Shown: positions 1 to 10,900 of the stretch, piece after piece
Numbering within the stretch: position 1 is the stretch's first letter
Layout: each line of letters starts with the position of its first letter
Assembly (NCBI GenBank): GCA_029747015.1
Contig: JAKOGI010000334.1
Location: 20,001 to 84,000, forward strand
Source: Carnegiea gigantea
Lineage: Eukaryota > Streptophyta > Magnoliopsida > Caryophyllales > Cactaceae
Direction of reading: 5' to 3'
DNA: 64,000 nt
Position numbers and translations under genes: made by a program
Notes under the pieces: generated by a model
Databases searched by the model: none
What the model saw: the letters and a program-made list of their open reading frames with translations, nothing else
Told to the model about the DNA's origin: nothing

Positions 1-249
1 GCGACACAGAATGAGCTGCAAACGACTCAAGCTCGACTTCATTCGACAGAGGAGGAGCTGAGGAGTACTAGGGAGGAGTTGAGTAGTACTAGGGAGGAGT
101 TGAGTAGTACTAGGGCGGAGTTGGAAGCTACCAGGAAGGAGATGGATGTGCAACGGATTGGGCTGCTGGAGCTTAATGCTCGGTTTGATAGCTTTTCAGC
201 ACTGCTTGGCCACCCCACCCGTGCCGACAACTCTCAGGCATCGTCGTAG
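1..249 (+). CDS. C-terminal end of a CACTA transposon-encoded protein (partial)
   Basis: An open frame enters from the left edge and ends at a TAG at 247-249, giving 83 codons. Residues 20-48 are heptad-like repeats: EELRSTR, EELSSTR, EELSSTR, AELEATR. They are encoded by a 21-bp tandem repeat and predict a coiled coil. The tail (LLELNARFDSFSALLGHP) is also helical. The frame is followed by a palindrome-rich subterminal region and a CACTA terminus, so it is most likely the C-terminus of a Transposase_24/Ptta-En-Spm type protein, which often ends in a coiled coil. That family call is inference from context, because the diagnostic domain lies outside the window. No stops or frameshifts are seen in this piece. 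Confidence 0.55.
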   Translation, partial: ATQNELQTTQARLHSTEEELRSTREELSSTREELSSTRAELEATRKEMDVQRIGLLELNARFDSFSALLGHPTRADNSQASS

Positions 250-480
250 ATGTAGGTATGTGTAGATGTACATGTTAATTGTAATTTCGGCTATGTGTAG
301 ATGTAGGCAGCGTCGTACTCTGTCACATTGTAATTTCATGCACGTGACCGATGGAACTCTGTAATTGTTGTGTTCGTGGAATGCGAAATTGTGGATGTTT
401 TGGTGCATTTTGTGTAATCTCGATTTAATTTAGAGATGCTGAACTACATGGTATGTATATAGCAAACAATATGCCCAGGT

Positions 481-1120
481 TGGAGACCGAAATTGATATT
501 CTGGTCTCTGTTAGAGACCGAAATGCAAGTTTGGTCTCAAACGCAGGCTGGCAGGAACCGCAGCCTGTGTTGGAGACCAAGCTGAAAATCGGTCTCCAAT
601 TGAGACCGGTAACCTGTCTCCAGTGGAGACCGAGGCAATATGTTTGGTCTCAGATTGAGAGCAAATATATATTGGTCTCCAATTGAGACCAAATTTATTG
701 GTCTCCAATTGAGACCAACAGTTTTGGTATCAATTAGAGACCATCCAAATTTGGTCTCTAATGGAGACCACGGAACTTGGTGTCAATTCGAGACCGGCCA
801 AATTGGTCTCTGTTAGAGACCGACGTGGATGGTCTCTAATTGAGACCACAACATTTGGTCTCAAATAGAGACCGGCTTCTTTTTGGTCTCAGATGGAGAC
901 CGGCTTAGCTTGGTCTCAGTTGGAGACCGGCTTAGCTTGGTCTCAATTAGAGACCGGTCATATTTGGTCTCAATTAGACACCACTATGCGCTTTTTGGTC
1001 TCTAAATTTGAATTGCTACCAAAGGTTTAGAGACCGAAGAATTTCGGTCTCTGTTTGGTCTCTAAAATTATTTGGAGACCGGCTTGCCTCAGTTAGAGAC
1101 CGAAGAGCATCGGTCTCTAA
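481..1120. repeat. CACTA subterminal array of GGTCTC...GAGACC palindromes
   Basis: About 20 units of the form TTGGTCTC-N4-6-GAGACCGG recur roughly every 30 bp, many nearly perfect palindromes with the core TCTCAATTGAGA or TCTCAATTAGAGA. Some units carry single changes, such as GGTATC and GACACC. The last inverted pair (GTTAGAGACCGA and CGGTCTCTAAC, about 1092-1121) lies just inside the terminus. In En/Spm, short subterminal motifs bind the TNPA protein; this array is the likely equivalent. The role is inference, the repeats are seen directly. Confidence 0.85.
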
Positions 1121-1266
1121 CTGGGCGCTTTCTTGTAGTGTTAGTTAGAGATTCTACCCAAGTTAATTAGCACTATGTATTTGTATATTGATCTCCTTCC
1201 AATAAGTCATTGTTGTTTTTTTAAAAATGAAAAAAAAAACTCATTGTTGTTTATCAATGTCCAATA

Positions 1267-1548
1267 TATAACACCCCGACCCCTCTTGGGTCGGGACAAT
1301 TAGCAGAAAACAACTTCAAGGATCGTTGACTGACCCCACAAATCACCATATGCCTATCCGGCGTGCTTTGTTCTCGCTCACATGTTGTCTAAGAAACTTT
1401 CCAAGAGGTCATCCATCATAAGATTTCTCCACAATAAGCACATTTAACTGTTGAGTTTTTAAGAGTGGGCTTCCCAAAAAGGAAGGCGCACCTGTGGTGA
1501 TATAAGTAGTCACTTCAAATCCTTTTAAACCATACTCGGGGTATTACA
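1267..1548 (-). repeat. 3' LTR of the Cassandra-type TRIM
   Basis: Direct-repeat partner of 1719-1996. On the minus strand it begins TGTAATACCCCGAG and ends GGGGTGTTATA. The 5S-like segment (about 1396-1461) is present but more decayed than in the other LTR. Confidence 0.83.
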
Positions 1549-1700
1549 ATCACCCCCACTTGAAGCGAACAACGTCCCCGTTGTGCCTCACTAACCGACC
1601 AACTTATCTATCCTCTTGACCAGCAGTCAATCCTAGTGTCTTTATCCCGTTAGTTGACTGCCAGGGCTCTTTCGTCCACTGGCATGTCTCACAGCCGCAG

Positions 1701-1716
1701 GCCAGCTCTGATACCA
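1701..1716 (-). other. Primer-binding site for tRNA-iMet (TRIM)
   Basis: The minus strand reads TGGTATCAGAGCTGGC two bases after the end of the 5' LTR. The first 12 bases are the canonical plant initiator-Met primer site. This fixes the orientation of the TRIM. Confidence 0.88.
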
Positions 1717-1718
1717 TC

Positions 1719-1996
1719 TGTTATGCCCCCCTCTCGGGCTGCGGACCATTACTAGAAAACGACTTCAACGGTCACCGACTGTCCCCACAAATCACCACAA
1801 GCCTTTTCGACTTGCTTTGTCCTCACTCACACGCTGTCTGGAAAACTTCCCAGGAGATCATCCATCATAAGATTTCCCATAGCAAGCATGCTTAACTTTG
1901 AAGTTCTTAAGATTGGGCTTCTCGAAAAGAAAGGTGCACTTTTGGTAATATAGGTAGTCACTTTAAATCCTATTAAGCCATACCCGAGGTGTTACA
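1719..1996 (-). repeat. 5' LTR of the Cassandra-type TRIM
   Basis: On the minus strand this LTR begins TGTAACACCTCGGG and ends GGCATAACA. It matches 1267-1548 along its whole length with many substitutions, so the element is old. It holds the better-preserved copy of the 5S-like promoter. Confidence 0.85.
1845..1908 (-). promoter_or_regulatory. 5S-rRNA-like internal pol III promoter in the TRIM LTR
   Basis: On the minus strand the LTR contains AGTTAAGCATGCTTG, which resembles box A of plant 5S rRNA (AGTTAAGCGTGCTTG). About 20 bases later comes GATGGATGATCTCCTGGGAA, which resembles box C (GATGGGTGACCTCCTGGGAA). Order, strand and spacing match 5S rRNA and the known Cassandra LTR. Several point differences mean activity is uncertain. 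This is not a genuine 5S gene: both sides of the match dissolve into LTR sequence. Confidence 0.85.
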
Positions 1997-2228
1997 CAAT
2001 AGCTTTGCAAATTATTTTATTAGTTATGGATGACTATTATAAGGAGGTATATTTTTTCCTATATTCAAGCCTAAATTTCCATAAGTAGGAAAAATAGTAA
2101 TATTACTACAGGATTCAATAAGAATTTTAGATGCACACTGCAAACATTTATGGAAGTGGTTAACCAACTTTAGTACGTTTCATTAGCTTAGTCTTCTAAT
2201 TACAATGCCAACTCACCACAAATGTTGG

Positions 2229-2343
2229 GATTACTTAGGTAAAATTCCACTAAACTATTAATTTTGGTTAAAATTGTCATAGAAATAACCACTTACACAC
2301 CCATGTCACCTAAGTTGATTAATAAAGTCAAAAATACCACTTT
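2229..2343 (+). repeat. Left TIR of the MULE
   Basis: Aligns with the inverted right TIR at 5792-5906 over about 115 bp. Shared blocks include AAAATT.CCAC.AAACTATT, CA.AGAAATAAC and TTGATTA.TA.AGTCA. Divergence is moderate, so the element is not recent. Confidence 0.85.
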
Positions 2344-2841
2344 CATGCGTTATGGCATATAAACATAACATTTGCAGGTAAAAAACAAGGGGGCAATTTC
2401 CTTTAGCATGAAAAATAAAGGAAAATTAAATTAAAACAGAATGCAAAATCCCTCGTCAGTCGTCCATGCCTCTCACACCCTTCCTTTCTCTTCTGATTTC
2501 GTTCTCTCAATTGCTTGTGAAACCAAGAAAACCATAAAAATTTGACACAAGTAAAACTAAAGGAGAAGGTGATTTGGGGTTCGATCTAGATAAAGATTGG
2601 AAGGATGAAGTGTTGTCATTGATCAAATTCATCACTAGATAAAATTGGGTTCTTTAAATTTGGAAAAACCTGTGAAATTTAGGTGCTTGTGGTTTGTATT
2701 GCTTTAATCTGTGTCATTTGCATATTGTGCTAAAATTGCATAAGATTTTAATTGAATTAGTTGGTTGGTGTTGTTAAAGGTTGAATATGTAGTATTTTAA
2801 ATCCTAGCACTCTATTTTTGTGAATTAGGCATAAATTGGCA

Positions 2842-4837
2842 ATGTCTTTAGTTGTAAATATGTCTATGCAGAACATCATCCCCCTGAAACTTAGGGTATT
2901 ATATACTGAGTCAGAAGCTTTTGATGTATACATGGACGATGATTACATGAGTGTTGATGACATTAAGGAGAGAGTGGTGGACTTAGTGTATTATGAAGAT
3001 AGGGTGAAGGGAATGTATTTTAGCAGGCGTAACGTCCCTTTAAGGATAGTCTAGTTCCCATTCAAAGTGATAAAGAAGTTACAAAGTTGATTAAATTGCA
3101 CTCAGAGGTTGATTGTGTGCTTGTTATGTTGAGCATAATGATGATGAAGATGACAAGGGAGTACGAGAGTGGGTTAATCTAGATAGGGATGAGAATAATG
3201 GTACTTATTTGGATGACAAGGCACATTTTTCAAATGAAGATGAGTTTGATGATGAATATGATAGTGATAATTAGTTCAACTTTGATGACTATGACCCTGA
3301 ACTCATGGAGATTAGGGAGGAACAAAGGATAACCAAAGAGGCCATTGATGCTGAGTCAAAGATTGTGAGAGTTAATTAGGAAATGACAGTGGGGAATCAA
3401 ATGAAAGGTGGAGATAATGAACATTATGAGGATTTTGATTATGCTAACAGCTAATTGATGATAGTTGGAGGATGATCTGAACGGTGGTAAGAAAGAAAGG
3501 AAGAAAAAGAGAGAGAAGCACTCTAGACACCTTGGATCTTTTGTTGACAAAGCTGATTTATATGTTGGGATGAGTTTTGAGATAAGAAACGATTGAGGCA
3601 GGTGTTGACAATTACAGAAGGGTGAAGGGGTATGATTTGAAGATTAGAAAGAGTGACACAGTTTAGATTTCAATGTCATTGCTTAGGTCAAGGTTGTAAA
3701 TGGAGTTTGTGGGCATCAAAATGCAAGAATGAATTATCTTTTAAACTGACCAAAATGGAAAATCCTCACACTTGTGTTCCATTTAGCTATGAGAAAGGGA
3801 ATAGGTATACTTGAGTTGAGGGACATGCGCTTACAAAGACTGAGATTTAAGTGGAATTCCTTGTCCTCATTCTTTGGCTGATGAGGGAACCCCTTGAACT
3901 ATTTCATAACTACTATAAGGCTGAGTATCTGAGGATTACATATGGTGATGCTCTTATCCTTATTGATGGAGATGACATGTGGGAGTAGTCGCCAGAAATT
4001 GATATCAAAACTTATGTCTTTCCCACCAAGAATAAAGGCAATTTCTAATTCAAATAGAGGTTAGAACAAGGCAAAACAAGTGCAAAGAAATTTGGCAAAG
4101 TTTCTAAAATTGGTGTCAAAATGCATTGTTCTCACTATAATGGGTGAGGGTCACAAACAAGAAGGCATGTAGCCAAGGAGTGCCAAAACTAAAGGTGAAA
4201 TCCAATTTTATTTGGTTTGTTATTTCAATTAAGAATATGATATTTAACTCTTTTTCTTTTTTTATTTCAGAAGGCCAAAACAAGTATAGGATCAACTCAT
4301 CTGCCATTGCACAACCCACAGCCTCAAAAATGCCAAAGGATAATACAAGAGAAAAGACACTTTCAAGAGCAAGCCCCTACTGCTCCAAAAAGAACTCCTC
4401 CTTGGCCTTTAACTTCTTCTCAACTAACTATTTTTAAAGCTTCCTCATCTATTCCATTAGCCATCACTAACCCTGAAGCTACTGATTTCTAGCATGCACC
4501 TCCGTTTCAGCCTACACCCTCAATTCCTAAAAAGTCTGCCCCTGAACCTATTGCGTCTCAACCCTCTCAGCCTACACCCTCAATTCCCAAACAAGTTACA
4601 CCTCTTAAAGAAAGCAATTTCAAAGTGAATGCTAGGCTTCTAAGGCCTAAAAATCCTCCCGCTACACCTACAACCTTGTGTTCTCAGTCTTCCAAGCCTA
4701 AGGTGAATGTTAGAAGAACATTTTCAGGGAATGCACTTACTAGAACATCATCTTCACAACCTTAGGTTCTTAGGAGATCTAGTAGAATGAGAATTATTCT
4801 GTTTCCTAAGAGGACATTTGTTGTCCTAGATAAGTAA
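2842..4837 (+). pseudogene. MuDR-type transposase relic, catalytic core deleted
   Basis: The frame opens at ATG 2842 (MSLVVNMSMQN...) and is open to 3054. After that only segments in shifting frames can be read. An acidic stretch rich in Asp/Glu lies at 3150-3360. At 3565-3790 the pattern (LRQVLT...YDLKIRKSD..., ending HTCVPF) resembles the MuDR DNA-binding domain. At 3885-3990 comes a C-terminal piece (YYKAEYLRITYGD). At 4108-4160 there is a zinc knuckle of CX2CX4HX4C form (HCSHYNG.GHN..) broken by one stop and one extra base. A Pro/Ser-rich tail ends at TAA 4835-4837. The DDE core expected between the DNA-binding domain and the tail is absent. The gene is non-functional, so any movement would have needed a transposase in trans. 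Confidence 0.75.
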
Positions 4838-5791
4838 ATCCAATTGTAAGTAGTTGGGTTTTTGTGATCCTTTTGAAACGTAGACAAATCAAAACATTTA
4901 CAAGCTTTCTTAGGTCTCTTTGTACATCAACATACATATTAGGTAGCAACTTTATGATGTGTACATGAGTGTACATGTGAAACTTCCTCTTGGAATTGAT
5001 GTTATGCAAGATGTATTTAGGTCAATTTGTAAAGTTTGGTTCAAATCCATGAATGTTGTATTCGCAAATAGTTGCATTATTTTTTCAATTTTATTCAATG
5101 AATTACTAGTTTCTTGCTTCCATTCATTCTCGATTGTGACAAAAAGCCTTTTATTATCAAGTAATTATTGAAAGTCGATGAAGACAATCACATATATGTA
5201 TGAACCATATATTATTAAATAGTTGAGCACATACGCTCAAATTCTATGGCAGTATATATAATCACCATTTTACATTGAGCACAACAAACATAACCCCTTT
5301 AAGAGCCTCCTCATTGAATAGAATACATACATTTATCACCATCAACATCAAACCCCATTAGCACCACAAAACATACGTATAAATACACCTACCTAAAGTC
5401 TACTCAAATACATGTAACTACCACTACTTCCATCCTCTAACTACAAAGCACATACCAATTACAACAACAAATAACGATAGACTCCACACCACCTTCCTTT
5501 CTCTCAGTTGGTACTGATGAAGCTCGATCTTTAGTCTTGAATTATCCATCTTTAGCCTTGAATTCTCTGAGATTGATGGACCTTTTTTCAATTCAAAGAT
5601 TTAGGCTCAAACCCTAGAATAGTGAATAATAGTGAAGAAAGAGGGAAACAAAAGAGGAATGAAGGAGGGAAACAAAAGAGGAATGAGGGAAAGCTGTTTT
5701 CCATTTCAATTTCACAATTATATTTTTTTGGCAATTAAATTTAAAAGAAAACCCCCCCTAAAAAAATGCTGTAATTGGGGGATTAGAGGAC

Positions 5792-5906
5792 AAGTGGCAA
5801 TTCTGACTGTAATAATCAAGACGGGTAACACAAATAGGTAAGAAGTTATTTCTGTGGCAATATTGATCAAAATAAATAGTTTGGTGGCAATTTTGCCCAA
5901 AAACTC
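5792..5906 (-). repeat. Right TIR of the MULE
   Basis: Inverted partner of 2229-2343. It ends at 5906, immediately before the right copy of the 10-bp duplication CAAATGTTGG. Confidence 0.85.
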
Positions 5907-5916
5907 CAAATGTTGG

Positions 5917-7350
5917 AGTAATGTGAAATTTGAAACAATCACAAGTTAGTATTAAGTTGTTGAGTTGCTTTAATATACTCATTTGGACATGATATATTAT
6001 TCTACCTTAACTATTTTACGTGAATGACCTTCACCTATGGATACTCATAAGCATTATGTAAAGACATCAATATTTCTTATCATTAGACAAAACTCTGGGT
6101 TCCCCCAGAAAACCCAAAGACGGTTGAAAAAAAATTACATCAAAGGACAACATAATTTCAAATTACTTTGAAATACTTTTCAAGAAAAAAACACTTCATG
6201 ATAGACCTAATAGCTAATGTAGGCTTATAAATTACTTGAACTTTACAAATTGTCATTCTTATCCCACAAAAGATATTTATCGATCATGCAAGCCAATTAC
6301 CCTTTATGAGTTAGCATTACACTTCTGATGAACTACAATACCTTGTATACAAATTACACCTAAAGAATCCAACATATGGAGTGAAAACAACACACATATG
6401 TAAGGTCACCAAATCAATCCAACAAATGAGTGAAAACAAATATTTACGACCCTTTTTACAATTACACCAACCATGTTTATGCATGATAAATTGTCATAAT
6501 TTCTAAAGTAGTTATCAACAAGATTTGCATAAGTTATTTAAAATTTTAATTACATATCTATATTATAGGTATACAATTGTTTCTACAATTATTTGTTCAC
6601 GATTTTCAGTGTAACCGATGCTTGGTATTTTATTAATGAAATCACTATATTTTTCATAAGAGTTACATGAAAACCTTTCTTGATCTCTTTCATTTTTTTC
6701 TTCTTTTCCAAGGTAATTTCATTATCCAGTCATTAATCTCCTTTTGTGTCTTATTTGCAAATTATATTATAACCTTGGGACTCCATTGCAAGGTAATACC
6801 AAAAACACAAGATTGAATCATGCCACTTGTACAGTTTATATTGCAGAGTTATCGTAATTGCCATTAAACAAAAATTACTATACCCGCTTTTATTATTTAT
6901 CAACCCATATTTCCCAACAAAATGAACAGGCCCTATGACCCTGTTCTTTTCATTTGTAAATCCAAATTTACTAACCTCAACCAACTTCAATCTACTTCAA
7001 TTTACTTCACGAACTTTAATAAAAAAATTTTCATTTCAACCAACTAACTGATGTTTTCCAGCGAGATCCATAGTTTCTGGCAAGGTCCCCATATTTTCCA
7101 GGGAGCTCCATATTTTTCCGGCCGAATATGATGCATGGTTCCCTGCCTCCATGTAATGTCATTGCCGTCGAAAAGTTAAAAGGATAGGCATTTGTTGTCT
7201 GGTAATGTCCTGGCTTGGCCCCGTGTCGGTGAGTTCCTTCCAGGGGTAATTAGTGTGGGCGGTGTCAGAACAACAAAAGCAATGGGATAGTTGAATGTTC
7301 AATGCGTGTTAGGGATTTTTATTTATTTATTTTGACTACATAAAATAGGC
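5917..7350. other. AT-rich spacer, no gene recognised
   Basis: Both strands have frequent stops and no protein pattern was recognised. The stretch may include the left arm of the FAR1-type element that follows, but no inverted repeat linking it to sequence beyond 15000 was found. Confidence 0.5.
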
Positions 7351-7359
7351 CGCAGGAAG

Positions 7360-7650
7360 TATCAGTGTGAACGAAGTTGGCGTAATGGAGAAGCATGATT
7401 CCTGGAATCGGTAAGGTTGCGAATTTACCGTGCACGGGCAGCAACTGCTTTTTCAATTTGTAGAAATGAAGTGAGGTCACGACTCGGGAGTTCTCTGCAT
7501 GTGTAACAACAGCATTGTATTTGGTACAAATAAACTAAGAAGGAGGTAGCATAACATGTGAACAAAGATGGCCCAATAGATATGTGGGATGCCTGGCATT
7601 GTTAAGGTTGTGTGTTTGAGACGTCAGTGTAGTAACGCAGACATGTCTTT
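7360..7650 (+). repeat. Two similar tRNA-head-like (SINE-like) segments
   Basis: Two related stretches (about 7368-7455 and 7558-7645) share the order GTGAAC.AAG.TGGC..AAT.G ... CCTGG.AT.G.TAAGGTTG. Each has an A-box-like element (TGGCGTAATGG and TGGCCCAATAG). Each also has a weaker B-box-like element, of which GTTTGAGAC in the second copy is the better. They could be decayed SINE heads, or a simple local duplication in the leader of the downstream gene. No A-rich tail or target duplication is seen. Confidence 0.3.
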
Positions 7651-7991
7651 TATTTTCCAACTTTTTTTTTTCTCGCCTATCTTGGTGTTGCATAAAGAAC
7701 CTGAAAACCCTCCCCTCTGCTGCATGCACTCCTCTTTCTCAACTTTGCTCCTCACGTCTATCATGAAGAAATTCGCCCCTCACCTTTGCCAGATTTCGTT
7801 GCCTTGCGTATGCCACCACATTGACGCTTTCACCTTGCCATTTACGCGCTGCTTTTCCTGTGGCCGCCTCTCTCGACTTCCTCACAACCATGCTCCACAA
7901 CAAGGTACAAACCTTAATTCTATTTTTAGTATTTATTTTTAGTTTTACCCATTGTTTATCAATTTGTAAATTGTAGCCTTCAATTGATATT

Positions 7992-10900
7992 ATGCAGAAT
8001 ATTATGGATTTAAGCAATAATGATAGTAATTTTGGGTATGTGGAGATAAATGAAACAATCCTTATCAATTCTTCTATACAAGAAGATTTTGTGGTTGAAG
8101 ATGATGGAATATACCTTTTCATCTTTTCCTGAAGTGAAGAGTGACATTATAGTGATTGAAAAATTAGAGTACCTACAAGACCCATTGTTATGGGAAACAT
8201 TTGACAAGGATGTGCAAGATTTTATTATGGAAGATATGAAGAAATTGAGATTTAAAACTATGGAGTTATGTGGTGAATAGGAATGCGCAATAGGCCGGGC
8301 CGGGTCGGGTTAGGGCCAATCCGTTTACAAAGTGGACCGAGTCAGGCCATGGCCGACCCGTTAACTATTTGGGCCAGGTCGGGCCTTTTGTGTAAATAAA
8401 CGGGTCGGATCGGGTTGGCCCATGAGCGATCCACTTTTGGCCCATTTTAAAATGGAACAAATTTGCAAAAGAAACTATGTATAATAATAATTATTATTAT
8501 GTATAAAACATTGACAATAATATTAACTAATTGAAACATGTAAACTAGTGCGTCAAGTAGGATTTAAAAATAATGGTTCACTAAACGGGCCGTTAATGGG
8601 CAGGCTCGACCCGATCCGTAAATATGCCTTAATGGGCCAGCTCATTATTGACCCGATCCTTTATTGATCTTATTTTAAACGGGTCTACCCGTTTGATCCA
8701 ATGGATACCCGACCTGTTGCCTACCCTTAGCTGTGGATTTTATAAGAAAAAATCAAAGGGTTTGGAGTGAGGGAAAACAGTTCATGTAAAAGTAGAATTG
8801 ACGGACATCCTACTTCAAGGATTTATAAATGTTCTGCTGAAGGGTTAATGAGCAAAAACATATAGATAATCCTGATCAAGTTAGAGAACCAAAAACTTTA
8901 ACCAGATGCTTATGTGAAGTTGAGATGTATTTCAAATGGATTAGAGATTTAGATTATTGGATTGTGACAAAGTTTGAGACTAAGCATACGCATATCCTTG
9001 CAAAACCAAGCGACATCTTATATATAAGGTTAGAATTATATTTAAAATTACTATTTCTTTAATAATATTATTATTAAATCTTGGTATTTTTTTATGTGAT
9101 TTTGGGTTTTGAAAATAATGAGCAGGTCTCATCAAAAAAATTCCTAGAGAGACTCAAAAAAAAAAAAAAAGCATGAATGTAAGAAGCGGGCATAGCTCCA
9201 CATTTTATCATGAGGAATTTGGTGAAACAAGCTCGAAGTTATCAGAAAGTGGGCTTTCTAAAACAGGACGTGAATAATTTTGTTAAGAACGTCAGAAAGG
9301 AAGCACTTTAATATGGTGATGCGGAGTTTGTTTTGGCATATTTAGAGGGAAAAGGTGGTGATCCCTCTTTCTTAGATATACAAAGGACAAAGATGGAAGC
9401 CTAGAAAACTTATCATGGTGTGATAGACAGTCACGCATAAAATATAAAACATATGGACATGTCCTTCTATTTGATACCAATTATAAGTGTAACGCTTATA
9501 ATAAGCCCCTTGTTGTGCTTGTCAGAGTCAACCATAATCGAAAAACAGTGCCATTTGGATGTGCGTCAGCAGTTCACGAGAAGGAGTCTTGTTTTATTTG
9601 AGTTTTGGAACAGTTAGTCGAAGTAGGAGATGGGCAAAAGCCAAAAACTATTTTGATAGATGGAGACAAGGCGATGGTGAATGCAATTAAAGCAGTCTTC
9701 CCCCAAGCGTGTCACAGATTATGCTCGTGGCATATAACGCGTAATGTTATGGGAAATGGAAGTGACAAGTTCTATTGTAGTTTCATTAAGTGCGTGAATA
9801 AGTATCGCACTCTGAATGATTTTGAAAAAGGTTGGGAAGAATTGGTTTCTCATTATGGGGTCAAAGCTAAAAGGTGGGCTATAGAATTATACAATGGTAA
9901 GGAAAAATGGGCAGAAGCATATTTATGTGGTTATTTTTTTGCAGGTATGCAAACTTAGCTTATATTTTTTTAAAAAAAAATATTCATTGATATTAATATC
10001 TTATATGCTGGATTCTTTGATTTAGGCATGAGAAGCACACAAAGATGTGAATCAATGCATAGAACAATAAAGACATCAATTGATCCAAGTATGAAGTTGT
10101 ATAGACTTGTTCAATTATATGATCAAGTGATGCAAGAGTTAAGAGTTCAAGATGGATATAATAATTACATGGCAGTGTACACATACCCAGTTATTGGAGG
10201 ATTACTTTCCAATGTCAAGGAACATGCAGCAAAAATATACACAAGAAGTTGCTATGAATTGTTATGCAAGGAAATGACTTATGAGTCAATGTACGCTGTG
10301 AAAGGAGAGAAACAAAAGAGTGGTGGATCTGAGGAGCCTATTTACTATTAGTTACAAGATGTTGAATGCGAAAATATGTGGTATATACTAATTAGGCATA
10401 TTGCTCACGAAATGATGTACTATTCTTGCATGAAATTAGAGTGCGCTGGATTTGTATGTTGCCACATGTTTGCAGTTATGAAATATGCAACCATGAAGCA
10501 AATTCCAAGTGGCTGCATTCTTCGATGGTGGACTCTTGGCGCTATGGAACATATAACACTCAATGAAGATGCCCTTATGCAACAAGAAGAAGATGACATC
10601 AAATTAGGACATGAAGGGAAAAAGCGTCAACTCTTTGGAATTAAGTATCCAAAAATTGTTGCTGCAAAAGGGGCGCCGAAGGGGAAAAGGCAAAGGACTT
10701 ATAGTAAGTGTTATAATACAGGTCATACACAATGCACATGTCCCATTTATGTTGGCACTAAACCATGCACCATAAGCCTTGAAAGTTCTCATGTTGACCT
10801 TCCAAATAATGTTAGCACCGACTCAAGGTCAACGCGTGATATGCTTCTGAGGTTACAACCTTATGCTCACATTGAGGGGGAGCTATCGCAGCTAATGATC

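Larger units (their letters stand above)
1..1140 (+). mobile_element. CACTA (En/Spm-type) DNA transposon, 3' portion
   Basis: The right end is TTTCTTGTAGTG at 1129-1140, the reverse complement of the plant CACTA terminus CACTACAAGAAA. Before it comes about 640 bp of inverted subterminal repeats (481-1120), as expected for this superfamily, and before that the end of a protein-coding frame on the same strand. The base triplet just outside is TTA (1141-1143), which would be one copy of the 3-bp target duplication. The left end is outside the window, so this cannot be confirmed. Bases 250-480 are the 3' flank of the frame and show no clear coding. Confidence 0.85.
1267..1996 (-). mobile_element. 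Cassandra-type TRIM retrotransposon, complete
   Basis: Two related direct repeats of about 280 bp flank a 170-bp internal region. The 5-bp sequence CAATA lies immediately outside both ends (1262-1266 and 1997-2001) as a target-site duplication. Read on the minus strand, the right repeat is the 5' LTR. It is followed by a tRNA-iMet primer site and, at the far end, by a purine tract (AAGTGGGGGTGA) ahead of the 3' LTR. There is no coding capacity. Total length is 730 bp, in the range known for Cassandra TRIMs, and the LTRs contain 5S-rRNA-like boxes, the hallmark of that family. The outermost bases on the left (TATAAC) have drifted from the TGTTA.. form seen in the other LTR. Confidence 0.88.
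2229..5906 (+). mobile_element. Mutator-like element (MULE) with TIRs and 10-bp TSD
   Basis: The left end (2229 onward, GATTACTTAGGTAAAATTCC) and the reverse complement of the right end (from 5906, GAGTTTTTGGGCAAAATTGCC) align over about 115 bp as terminal inverted repeats. The direct repeat CAAATGTTGG lies just outside at 2219-2228 and 5907-5916, a 10-bp target duplication within the 8-11 bp range of Mutator elements. A decayed transposase gene runs on the plus strand inside (2842-4837). About 950 bp (4838-5791) between the gene and the right TIR show nothing recognisable beyond a short GAAGGAGGGAAACAAAAGAG duplication near 5633-5690. Confidence 0.88.

Noticed and set aside
481..1120. Regularly spaced palindromic repeats reminiscent of a CRISPR array
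   Set aside because: The context is a plant CACTA terminus, units and spacers are variable and short, and there are no cas-like genes. CACTA subterminal repeats explain it.
1845..1908. A 5S rRNA gene
   Set aside because: Only the internal promoter part is similar, it is repeated in both LTRs of a TRIM, and the rest of the 5S sequence is missing.
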